Under the pieces are notes generated by a model. That model was not told the origin of the DNA. It did not search any database and was given only the letters and a program-made list of their open reading frames with translations. A program made the translations under genes and the position numbers. A DNA stretch of 64,000 nt from Dentipellis sp. KUC8613 (taxonomy: Eukaryota > Basidiomycota > Agaricomycetes > Russulales > Hericiaceae): contig NSJX01000006.1 in assembly GCA_002286715.1 (NCBI GenBank), positions 897,713 to 961,712 on the forward strand, read 5' to 3'. This document shows, piece by piece, positions 23,755-33,561 of the stretch (positions are counted from its first letter, which is position 1; the number at the start of each line of letters is the position of its first letter).

Positions 23755-25473
23755 ATGTTCCCTGCGGCAGCACTCCTCTCTCTGTCGCTCGCGGCTTTCG
23801 CCCGGGCTCAGCAAATCGGCACTCAGACTCCTGAGGTCCACCCCAGCCTCACCTGGCAGACATGCACGGCCGACGGCTCCTGCACCAACAACGACGGCAG
23901 CGTCGTGCTCGACGCCAACTGGCGCTGGCTGCACACCACCAGGTGAACCATACCAATTTCCTTCTCTCCTGATACATGCGCTAATACGCCTGCTGCAGCG
24001 GCTACACCAACTGCTACACCGGTAACACCTGGGACACGTCCCTGTGCCCCGACCCGACCACTTGCGCGTCCAACTGCGCGCTCGACGGTGCGGACTACAC
24101 GGGCACGTACGGCGTCACGACGACCGGCAACTCGCTCAAGCTCAACTTTGTCACGAACGGCGCGAACAAGAACGTCGGCTCGCGCCTCTACCTCATGGCC
24201 AGCGACACCGAGTACGAGATGTTCAAGCTGCTGAACCAGGAGTTCACCTTTGACGTCGACGTCTCCAACCTCGGCTGCGGTCTCAACGGCGCGCTTTACT
24301 TCTCCGAGATGGACGCCGACGGTGGTGTGTCCAAGTACCCCACCAACAAGGCCGGTGCGCAGTACGGTACTGGCTACTGCGACTCGCAGTGCCCGCGCGA
24401 CCTCAAGTTCATCAACGGCGCCGTACGTCTCTCTCGATTTTGTGGTAATCAATACACTCATTTTCCGCTCACAGGCCAACGTCCTCAACTGGACCGCCGA
24501 TGCCAACTCGGCCAACTCTGGCACTGGCGAGTACGGCTCGTGCTGTAACGAGATGGACGTTTGGGAGGCCAACTCGTTCTCGGCGGCGTACACCCCCCAC
24601 CCCTGCTCCGTCGACGGCCAGACGCAGTGCTCTGGTGACGACTGCGGCAGCCCCGACCGGTACGCCGGAGTCTGCGACCCCGACGGCTGCGACTTCAACT
24701 CGTTCCGCATGGGCGACACGACCTTCTACGGTTCCGGCATGACGGTCGACACCACCCAGCCCTTCACTGTCGTCACCCAGTTCTTGACCTCGGACAACAC
24801 GACGACCGGCACGCTCTCTGAAATCCGCCGCATCTACGTGCAGAACGGCAAGGTGATCCAGAACAGCAACTCGAACATCGCCGGCGTCGACGCCGTCAAC
24901 TCGATCACCGAGGACTTCTGCACCCAGCAGAAGACCGCGTTCGGCGACACGAACGACTTTGAGAACCACGGCGGGCTGCAGCAGATGGGCGAGGCGTTCG
25001 CCAAGGGCATGGTCCTCGTGCTCTCCGTCTGGGACGACTACGCCGCGAACATGCTCTGGCTCGACTCGGACTACCCCACGGACGCGGACGCTTCCTCCCC
25101 CGGTGTGGCCCGCGGCACCTGCGCCACCACGTCCGGTGTCCCCGCCGACGTCGAGTCCTCGGAGGCCAACGACTCGGTCACGTTCTCGAACATCCGCTTT
25201 GGCCCCATTGGCTCCACGTTCAGCTCGTCTGGCTCTGGCTCGTCCGGCGGTTCGTCCGGCGGCAGCGGCGGCTCCCCCAGCTCGACCGCGTCCGCCCCCG
25301 CCGCTACCCAGACCAAGTACGGTCAATGGTGAGTGCTGCTCTGGGCGCCCGATGTCACTGCCGATACTGATTTGGTCATTTGCAGCGGTGGCCAGGGCTG
25401 GACCGGCCCCACGGCGTGCGCGTCGGGCTCGACCTGCACTTCATCGAGCCAGTACTACAGCCAGTGCCTGTAA
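23755..25473 (+). CDS. cbh1: GH7 cellobiohydrolase with C-terminal CBM1
   Basis: Secreted reducing-end cellobiohydrolase that processively degrades crystalline cellulose. Exons 23755-23942, 23999-24422, 24475-25328 and 25386-25473 sum to 1554 nt, 517 residues. A signal peptide ([18 protein letters not shown]) precedes a mature [12 protein letters not shown]. The GH7 catalytic triad sits in [10 protein letters not shown] (E-x-D-x-x-E), and many paired cysteines are present. A linker rich in Gly and Ser (near [16 protein letters not shown]) leads to a family 1 carbohydrate-binding module, [20 protein letters not shown] to SQCL. Tunnel loops typical of cellobiohydrolase rather than endoglucanase are inferred from length. 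Full-length with no damage seen. Confidence 0.97.
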
Positions 25474-26428
25474 AGACGCGGCCGTCGACGTGGACGTTGA
25501 TCGCGCAAAATTTCTGATTGATTTTTTATATGCATGACGAGGATGGACGCGATGAACGGGGTGCACGGGGCACAGTAAAGTGGGATTTGTGTAAAACTGT
25601 GTACATCGTTGTGGCCGATAAATTCGATAACGACTAGTTATCGAACCCTCTGCTCTGCTCGGGTGCCGGGCCGACCGACGTGCGATCTTGATTATCAGGA
25701 ACTCCAGGGGCCAGCGTGATTAGTTGTGTCGCGTGGACAGATAAGTAGATGAGCAGCAACTGACGGAGGAAAATCGATAGTTCGATAAAGCACTAGCGCA
25801 TGACCCCGCGGGCTGGCGCTGGGGTTCTGAAGCGCGATCTCCCGAGCAGGGCGGCGAGCGCGGGCGACCGCCGAGGAGGAGGAGAACAGGGCGGTGACAG
25901 ATGGCACGGAGAACAAGGACAGCGATGCACGCTGCTACGAGGCGTCAGAAGGGGCAGTTTCCATTCCGGGTTACTTGGGCGACGTGTGCACCGCGTCGTG
26001 TCGTGTGCGCGCGGCGGTGATATTCGCATGCGCGTAACGTTGACTCGCGGAAGTACCCACGGAGGAGAACAAAAGGATCGGGGACAGACGTAGAGATGGA
26101 GACGTAGCCGAGAAAGCAAGAAGGGGAGGCATTGTTCTGAGAGAACAAAAGAGATGCGAAGAACGATCATGCACGGCGTTGAGCGAGCCGAGGACGAGCA
26201 GGGACACGGCGCGTGGACCAATGAGTCAGCGCGCCGCCGAATTGGGACGACTGGGAGCACGGGCTGGATTCGGTCATCATCCGTCTTGTCTTTCCATTGT
26301 TCTCTTAATCTGCCCCTTCACACTCTCCTACCCCCTCTACCTTAAAGCCTCCCCCCATTGTTGTATCCATATCTCTCATTCTTACCCCCCTCTCTCTCTT
26401 CCATCCCCATTGTCCTCGTCCATCCCCA
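25474..26428. other. Intergenic region downstream of cbh1
   Basis: 955 bp with no gene recognised. It contains a 9-bp-arm inverted repeat (separate entry) about 150 bp after the cbh1 stop. The last 150 bp before the next ATG is strongly pyrimidine-rich on the plus strand, common directly upstream of fungal start codons. Confidence 0.5.
25623..25645. repeat. Inverted repeat after cbh1
   Basis: Arms TTCGATAAC (25623-25631) and GTTATCGAA (25637-25645) match perfectly across a 5-nt loop. In the cbh1 transcript this would form a small hairpin in or just past the 3' UTR; as DNA it could be a protein-binding palindrome. Function unknown. Confidence 0.7.
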
Positions 26429-27235
26429 ATGGCCCCCATTGTCGCTCCCCAGCCCCGCAGGCTCAAGCCGTCTCCACCCATCGCCTCTCCATCGGACCCC
26501 TTCCCCTCCATTGTCTCCCTCGCCGACGACCCGTTCATCGTCAGTTTACCTTTCCTTCCTTAGATCGTCGTCCATCCCTAATTTTTCTACCCCCTTGCAG
26601 TCCAAGACACCAAATGAGAATTTCCCCGAAAGCTTTCATCTCAAGTCCCCGTTTCGCATTCAGCCTCGTGTCAAGCGCAGCATCGTCAGTCCATCTCCCC
26701 CATTTTTGCTCTCGCTTGGCTCGCTCACGCCTGTATACAGATTAACAAGTCACCCACACCTTGTAGCACTACCAATATCGCCTCTAGCCTCCTCCCTTTC
26801 CAGACGCCACGTCCATCTCGCCGTCAGCATCGTCATTGCTGCCATCGGGACTGCCCTATCACTTCGCGTTCGCTGGTACCCTTCGACGATCTCCCATGGT
26901 CCTCGGCGCTTCTTCAGCCTCCTGCCGGATTTGACGCCTTCGACATTGCCGATCTGTCTCAGCTCGCTGTCGAGCCTTCAGGCGCCATCGCCTCTGATGG
27001 TCCTGGTCCCATCCGTCACCGCCGCGCATCCCTACGTTCCGCACCTCTCGGCCGCTCACATAGTCGCTCGCGCTCTCCTCAGCGCTTGGAGTCTTTCTCG
27101 TCGTGGATTGGAGCGCGCAACCCCACGCTTTCCCAGCCGCCGCACACGCCTCCACCACGTTTCCCGCCTCCCGCAGAGGTCAAGTTCTGGAATCTGATGC
27201 CCGTCATGACGCCCGCGCCGGCACCATCGACCTGA
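26429..27235 (+). CDS. Unrecognised Pro/Ser-rich protein
   Basis: No family recognised. Exons 26429-26539, 26601-26684 and 26741-27235 (111, 84 and 495 nt) keep a single frame across two canonical introns and give 229 residues, which argues for a real gene. It starts MAPIVAPQPRRLKPSPPIAS; exon 2 has SFHLKSPFRIQPRVKRSI. The C-terminal part has basic Ser-Arg patches (RHRRASLRSAPLGRSHSRSR) and an ending EVKFWNLMPVMTPAPAPST. No signal peptide or membrane segment. A nuclear or cytoplasmic disordered protein is plausible; nothing more can be said. Confidence 0.55.
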
Positions 27236-28286
27236 GCAAAGTCGGCATTCCACGCCTCGGGAGCCGCCGGTTCGGTACCACGTTTCAGCATTGAGGCGCA
27301 GTCTTCTGCCATCATAACACGTTTCATTGCTTCCCAGCCTTCTCTGCATCACCCATCCTCGTCCATCGGCATCAGTCTCGCATCAGTATCGACTTGCATC
27401 ACCGCTCGCAATGTCTGCCTTTTCTGTCCACCTTATTCCCCCATTCTCTCGCAATTCTCAGGGGAGTCACCACCATTCCACGCCCGTCACGTCGCAAACG
27501 ATTGCAACGCATCATCTATCGTATATGGACCAACATCTGCATTTTCTACTTATCGTCTCATCCCTCCACGATATCTGTCTTCTCATGTTATCGAACCTTT
27601 GTGCTAATCGTACTTAAATCTCGTGTTTGCTTTACTTCGCATCGCTGCCCCATCCATGCTTCGCTATCGGTTCCAGCTGTGACATATTCCGTTTCATTCC
27701 ATGTATCCACCACCCCTCCCCCTTCTATGCTCCCCTCCCTCCCCCCACACAGCGAAGTTCAGCAACCTAGTGTTGTTACCTGTCTAACGCCATCTTAATT
27801 TTATTTCAGTGTCGGCCATATTTAGTAGCATTTGTTCCTCCATCGACATGCCTCTCTCTCCTATTATTTCCCGCTCCTGTCGCTCTGTTTCTGTCTCCGT
27901 TGAATGTTCACGTTGTTTCTCTGCACGTACTGTACCGTTTTCCGTCCATGCCATGCTTTACCGATACGGTTATGTTAACCCTACGAAATATTGCCGTAGA
28001 CTATTGGCAGCCCGCATCTCGATTGAGGTGCCGACGTCGTTGCTTGTAGTCGGGCATATGTATAATGATCAGACTGGTTCTCACATATGCGTTCGAGCAG
28101 GAGGAACGTTGGTCCACAAGTCTTTCCTAGTTCCCGATATAACGGTGCAAAAAGACTGAAATCCAAGCCACAGCACTCCGCCGCAAGGGTCCGCATGAAC
28201 GCCTCGCCCGGGCCCCTGTGCGGTGACTTGCAAAAATTTGGCGCTGCTTGTCAGTGCGCTGCCGCGGCTGAACCCAACAAAAAGTG
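27236..28286. other. Intergenic, strongly pyrimidine-biased strand
   Basis: 1051 bp with no gene recognised. From about 27300 to 27960 the plus strand is dominated by C and T with few G residues, and it contains several short open frames without splice-linked partners. It may be a long 3' untranslated region of the preceding gene. The final 300 bp looks compositionally ordinary and runs into a tRNA. Confidence 0.45.
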
Positions 28287-28379
28287 CGTCACCTGAGCGA
28301 TTCGAACACTCGCGGGCAAAGCCCAACCGCTGAGATGCTTTTTAGCAGGCGATCCCGTTAACCACTCCGGCAAAGTGAC
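28287..28379 (-). tRNA. tRNA-Ser (GCU) with intron, copy 1
   Basis: Read on the minus strand: acceptor GTCACTT paired with AGGTGAC, discriminator G (usual for Ser), A-box-like GCCGGAGTGGTTAAC, long variable arm TTGGGCTTTGCCCG, B box GTTCGAATC. The anticodon GCT is at 28346-28344. The anticodon stem ATCGC/GCGGT forms only after removing about 11 nt following position 37. The 3' flank carries a T5 Pol III terminator. The mature sequence is identical to copy 2 at 30564-30656. Confidence 0.93.
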
Positions 28380-28589
28380 CTATAACGGAAGCAACTGTAG
28401 TTCGACACGATCCGATGGGGGCGCCTCGAAGAGCTCGTGTGGCCGACTGAGAGCAGAGCGAAAGTGCACCAAGGCAGACCGGATAAATCTGCATTCGAGG
28501 TATTGGCTGATCATGGGACTCGGGAACAGTCGTCAGTCGTGCCCCGTGGGCCTAGAGCGGTGGATTGGGATGGCGGAGGACGTAAAAAG

Positions 28590-28688
28590 GCGTCACGGTA
28601 GGCTCGAACCTACCGTCATCGGGGGAGGCCTAGACCGTCTAGGTTAGACGTGCCTTCTTGCACTCGAACCAACTCGGCCACCAAGCAA
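28590..28688 (-). pseudogene. tRNA-like element (probable degenerate Ser/Leu-type tRNA)
   Basis: On the minus strand a good A box (TGGCCGAGTTGG) and B box (GGTTCGAGCC) are spaced as in a type II tRNA, and a T5 terminator follows directly at 28585-28589. However the T loop between perfect 6-bp arms is six bases (TTCGAG), the D loop is too long, and the 3' acceptor side (GTGACG, as in the neighbouring tRNA-Ser genes) has no matching 5' acceptor strand. I therefore call it a tRNA-derived pseudogene, possibly still transcribed by Pol III. Confidence 0.5.
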
Positions 28689-29031
28689 GAAATTGCGAAT
28701 TCCGGTGGATGAACAGTATACGATAAAGAATGGACGTACATTGCGTCATAGCTGCAGCATGTCCGATAGGAAAATGACTCCGGGACGTGTCCCCTGTGCG
28801 GCCAAGTACTGGCACCGTGCACCAGCGTGTTCACACATCCCACCATTAAATTCGTGACTATATCCTGGTTTCTCCATCGCTAGTCTCTGCAATATCGCTG
28901 CGCGTCGTTCCCAATCTCTTGAAATCCAACGGCACGCCACATCCCCGATTCGTTCACCCGTGTGTGTTCTCTTCTGACTCCCATAAGATATATGGTCGCT
29001 CAATCTCATCTCAACTCGCACAGGTTCAGCC
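28689..29031. other. Intergenic, SER1 upstream region
   Basis: 343 bp between the tRNA-like element and the SER1 ATG. It must hold the SER1 promoter. An imperfect ATAAGATATATGG stretch near 28983 is AT-rich, but no clear TATA box or factor site is recognised. Confidence 0.4.
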
Positions 29032-30320
29032 ATGGCATCGAACCGTGTCATAAACTTCGGCGCTGGCCCCTCAGCCCTCCCAACATCCGTGCTTGAAAAG
29101 GCAGCGCAAGGCCTGTTCGACTTCAACGGCACCGGCATCGGCATTGCCGAGATCTCGCACCGGTCCAAGGAGTTCACCGCGTTCATCGCCAACCTCGAGT
29201 CCCTCATCCGCACGCAGCTCGATGTGCCATCCACGCACTCGATCCTCTTCACCCAGGGCGGCGGCTCCATGCAGTTCTCCGCCGTCGTGCTCAACCTGCT
29301 CGCACGGCACCGCCTGCTGCACCCGCAGCTCGCGGACGAGGATCGCGTGCTCGACTACGTCGTCACGGGCTCCTGGAGCAAGAAGGCAATGGAGGAGGCT
29401 CTGCGCCTCGGCGGCGGCACTGTGCACGCCGCCGTCGACGCGCGCAAGTACTCTATCGACAGCAAGTCGTTCGACAACATCCCCCCGCACAGCGAGTACG
29501 CGTTCTCCCCCGATCCCGCGCTCATCTACTACTGCGAGAACGAGACCGTCGACGGCGTCGAGTTCTCCCACGACGACGCCGCGCCCACGTCCTTCCCGTT
29601 CCACCTCCTCCAGCAGGGCGGCCTCCAGCCCCTCGTCGCGGACTACTCCTCGTCGTTCATGTGCCGCCCGATCCCGCATCTTGCGGACCACGCGGTCATT
29701 TTCGCCGGCGCGCAGAAGAATATCGGTCCTGCGGGCTTGACGATCCTCATTGTGCGCCAGGACTGCATCGTCGACGTCGATGCGGCGGCCAAGCTCGGTG
29801 CACAGCCCGTGCCCCTGACGCTCGCCTACAAGACGCTGTTCGACAGCAAGAGTCTGTATAACACCCCCTCCGTGCTCCCGGTGTACATCTCTGGTCTTGT
29901 CCTGGAGCGCATGGCCGAGCTGGGCGGGCTCAAGTACTATGAGGCCCTGAACAAGCGCAAGGCGGAGAAGATGTATGGTGTTGTGCGGAAGGGAGAGGAG
30001 AAGGGTGTGCTCCGGAGGAAAGTGCAGGAAAACTCGGCGAGCTGGATGAATGTCGTGTTCTCGGCGCTTGGTGACGGTGCGGAGCATCGATTTTTGGAGG
30101 GAGCCGAGAAGGAGGGTATGAAAGGTCTCAAAGGCCACCGGTGAGATTTTATATATTCTACCGCTCATTTTTCGGTTCTCACTCATCATCTGGTAGGTCT
30201 GTTGGAGGCATCCGTGTGTCTCTATACAACGCAATCACCGAAGAAGACGTCGACAAGCTCGTCGCTTATATCGAACGGTTTATCGCCGAGGAGGAAACGC
30301 GCAAAACCCAGGCGCAATAA
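29032..30320 (+). CDS. SER1: Phosphoserine aminotransferase
   Basis: PLP enzyme of serine synthesis: 3-phosphohydroxypyruvate plus glutamate to 3-phosphoserine. Exons 29032-30140 and 30197-30320 give 410 residues. It starts MASNRVINFGAGPSALPTSV, then GTGIGIAEISHRSKEF, LFTQGGGSMQFSAVVLNLL, VTGSWSKKA and the PLP-lysine region VIFAGAQKNIGPAGLTILIV (K of AQKN). The small second exon supplies SVGGIRVSLYNAITEEDVDK, the family C-terminal motif. Length is about 30 residues above the bacterial enzyme and normal for fungi. It is bracketed by two tRNA-Ser(GCU) genes on the opposite strand. Confidence 0.96.
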
Positions 30321-30563
30321 ATGTATCAATCGTTGTATGGGTGTAAAAATAGCGGCAGTGTATTACCGTGTAATACCAGTAGCAAGCACAGCTGTATTCA
30401 ACTCCAGTTGCCAGTTCCATGAGAAGACTTGTTGCATCCTGCGAGAGGGATAAACAGCTGGCAAATGTCGTCCCTTTTTTCTTTGTTTTATGAAGAGATT
30501 CCACACACCCTGGAGCGAGAGTATCTGAGCCTCCGAAGCCTGAGCCATGCGGAAGAAAAAGTG

Positions 30564-30656
30564 CGTCACCTGAGCGATTCGAACACTCGCGGGCAAAGCC
30601 CAACCGCTGGAATGCTTCTTAGCAGGCGATCCCGTTAACCACTCCGGCAAAGTGAC
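30564..30656 (-). tRNA. tRNA-Ser (GCU) with intron, copy 2
   Basis: Same fold and mature sequence as the copy at 28287-28379: acceptor GTCACTT/AGGTGAC, discriminator G, anticodon GCT, long variable arm, B box GTTCGAATC, terminator T5 just downstream. Differences from copy 1 are confined to three bases in the short intron between anticodon position 37 and the stem GCGGT. It lies 243 bp after the SER1 stop, on the opposite strand. Confidence 0.93.
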
Positions 30657-30772
30657 CACGGAAATAGCATCATACGATGCCGTAGTAATTCAGAAGGCCA
30701 TCGAAACAGCCTGAGAAGCTGGTCAGATCTTCAGAAGCTTTCAACAAGTCCTCCACCATCGAAAGAGGCACT

Positions 30773-31718
30773 ATGGCAAAAAAGAAACCCTCTGCAGCCC
30801 CTGCCGGCGCGAGTACTGTCGCACTCAGAAAGCCACCAGCGGCCCCTTCGTTCCCTCCTCTCTCCCCAAAGCCCCAGTCCGAGGTGACTACAACGGTGCT
30901 CCTGGAAGATCAAATATTATTATTAGATGTCCGTACTGCATCCCTCCTCCCGCGCACGAGTATACGTCGTAATCAGTTTTCGGTAGAGCCTCATCTCGTA
31001 TGAAGAGTGCAGACAATTTGTGAAGTTCTTCGATGGCTTGCCGCTAGAACTTACACCGCCCAAGAAGCGAGGAGAGGCGGTAAGAGTCAACCGTACATAC
31101 ATTATCACTATCCTTCGGATATCTGCAGTAACGGCCAAGTGCATTCACAGATCGATTGTCCATCATGTCCGCGAACTTCGCAAAGCAGCTCTTTGAGGTC
31201 ATAAAACCCCATCTGCCGCTGTTCCCATACCCCGCATCGAGGAAGCGCCCCAATGCTACAGCGCGTGCGGCCCACTCTCTGAACTCAAATATACGGCTGT
31301 ACAAGTACACACCGTCGCAGCATTTTGGACAGCATTATGATGACTCTGTCCGCGACACGGAAACCGGTGCTACGTCGGAATGGACGCTGCTTGTGTATCT
31401 CACTGGCGCCGAGGACGGTGTTCAGGGCGGAGAGGTATATTGCCGATACTTCAAAAACTTCCGTGAAATTTCTGAAGGTCACCAACAGACCATTTTCTAC
31501 ACCAATGATAAGGGTAAATCGTCGAGCGCGATAGTGGCACCGCTGACACGAGGCACTGTTCTTCTGCATCGGTCGGTTGCATTGACTCCGTTAACGTGAA
31601 AAATATCACAGCTGATGCCGCCAACAGACACGGTCACGACTGCCTTCTCCACGAGGGCTCGCAAGTCCGCAGCGGGACGAAATATGTCCTGCGGTCAGAT
31701 GTGATGTTCGTAGATTAA
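30773..31718 (+). CDS. 2-oxoglutarate/Fe(II)-dependent oxygenase (prolyl 4-hydroxylase-like)
   Basis: Small oxygenase with a P4Hc-type jelly-roll fold; substrate unknown. It starts MAKKKPSAAPAGASTVALRK. Exons continue FFDGLPLELTPPKKRGEAVR, ANFAKQLFEVIKPHLPLF, then NIRLYKYTPSQHFGQHYDDS, where H-x-D supplies two iron ligands, and WTLLVYLTGAEDGVQGGEVY. The last intron joins LLHR to HGHDCLLHEG, giving the distal His, and KYVLRSDVMFVD with the 2OG-binding Arg; stop 31716-31718. No signal peptide is seen, so it is probably cytosolic or nuclear. Only 53 bp separate its stop from that of the convergent RRP3 gene. Confidence 0.75.
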
Positions 31719-31771
31719 ATCGACGGTTCACATCGTGACGATGCGATAAGAGAGACAACAACAAGCACTCA

Positions 31772-33334
31772 CTACCTGCGCCCCTTCTTTTTCCGCATCG
31801 GCATCCCCGCCTCCATAACGTCGTCGTCCCTATCCCTGTCATCACCACCCCTCCCCTCGTCTCTTCTCCGCTTCCGACCATGTGTCCCACTGATACCATT
31901 ATCCCGCATCTCATTTGCGGCCAGCCGCCCCGCTTCATCGACCCGCTCCTTCAATAAAGCTACCTCGTCTTTATCGCATGCCCACTGCTCCATCTGCTTT
32001 CCCGTGACGGCCTCTATCCGCTGCACGAGCTCGACGTCGTATTGCGTGACGAGAGTGATGGATTTTCCGGAGCGGCCTGCACGCGCGGTACGTCCGACTC
32101 GATGGATATAGTCTTTTGAGTGTGTCGGGATGTCGAAGTTGATGACAACGTCTACGGATGGGATATCGAGACCGCTAATTACGTCGTTAGAAACTATTTT
32201 GTGGGAGTGAAGGAGAAACTTACCGGCTAGCAACGTCGGTGGCGACAAGGATATTGCGCCCGCCGCTCTTGAACTTGCTCAAAGCACCCAACCGCTGGCT
32301 TTGACTGAGCTGGCCGTGAAGAGGGACGGCAGGGAAGCCCAGCGTTCTCAGAATGATAGACAGTCTGCGTAGACCACTATGAGCACAAGCTAGCGGTTTG
32401 CTAAAGTAAGAAAACAGACCGTTGCGCGTCGTGGACTGTTCTTGTGAATATGATGGTGGAGTTTTGCGCAAGAGAGTTGGCGAGGTAGACTAGGTGTACA
32501 TCCTTGAGGGATAAAGGCACGAAAACATAATATTGCAGCAGAGTCGAGACGGTGGAGTATCTTGTGGTATCATCATCAGTACGGGCGACCGGTAACTCAG
32601 GACTTGTGATACGCACTTTTCTGATACCTCCACTTTTATAGGATTAGACAAGCTCGCCCGCTGCAGCTTTGCTACTTTTGTGGTCATGGTAGCGGAGAAA
32701 AGATATGTTGTCCTCTCCTTCGGAATGACCTTGAGAATTTTGTCGATCACTGGACCGAAGTCCATGTCCAAGAGACGGTCAGCCTCATCGAGTACCTGCG
32801 GGGAGCGTGAGTTGACGCCTTGAAACTGAACGCACGACCATGACATACCAAGAATTTAAGACCCCGAAGACTAAAGCCCTTGGTATTTTCAAGATGATCG
32901 TTGAGACGACCGGGAGTCGCGACAATGATATGCGGGCGCTTGGCCAGCGCAATCGACTGCTGCACCCTGTCTGTTCCTCCGACCAGAACCGTACATCGCA
33001 CGCCAATAGAAGACCCCAACGCCTCGAATTGCTGCGCTATTTGGTAGGCCAGCTCGCGTGTCGGCGCCAACACACATGCGAAAAGACCCTTCGGTTCCTC
33101 CCAGAGCTTCTGAAGGATGGGTAGGGCAAATGCAGCGGTCTTTCCGGAGCCGGTGGACGCTACGCCGATGATATCGCGTCCTCCGAGAGAATGCGGGAGT
33201 GAATCCCGTTGGATATCGGTAGGGGTCGTGAAGTTCAGCTGGGCGAGAGCCTCGAGGAGTGGGTCAATAACGCCTAGAGACTTGAAAGTCACGGATGCTG
33301 CGGTCGAAGTTGTAGCTTCTTCTGGGGCAGGCAT
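31772..33334 (-). CDS. RRP3: DEAD-box ATP-dependent RNA helicase Rrp3 (DDX47)
   Basis: Nucleolar helicase for 18S rRNA maturation. Starts at 33334 ([20 protein letters not shown]). Motifs in order: Q motif ([16 protein letters not shown]), motif [58 protein letters not shown] (motif II, split by an intron), SAT motif [51 protein letters not shown] and [20 protein letters not shown]. The basic, Asp-rich tail ends [10 protein letters not shown]. The Rrp3 subfamily assignment rests on the [19 protein letters not shown] context and domain spacing. Confidence 0.88.
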
Positions 33335-33561
33335 TGTGGAAAGGCAGAAGGCAAAGTAAAGCGTAAAGCAATTCAGAATATAGTAGTCTGATCTGCCGCT
33401 GACTGTATAATTACGTAAGCGACCTGTAGTTAGCACTTGAAAGTATGTAGTTGGTGGCTCAATCAGCATTGCTACAGGGTATGTATCAATTATGCTTGTT
33501 TAGGGTTCAGAATACATAACGTTGAGATTAATAAGTTAGCGACAATCACACGCCGTGAAGA

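Noticed and set aside
24469..25326. 285-codon open frame antisense to cbh1
   Set aside because: A shadow frame caused by strong third-position GC bias of the cellulase; Gly/Arg/Val-rich with no domain.
29071..30234. 387-codon open frame antisense to SER1
   Set aside because: Also a codon-bias shadow of a firmly identified gene; no signature or splice structure of its own.
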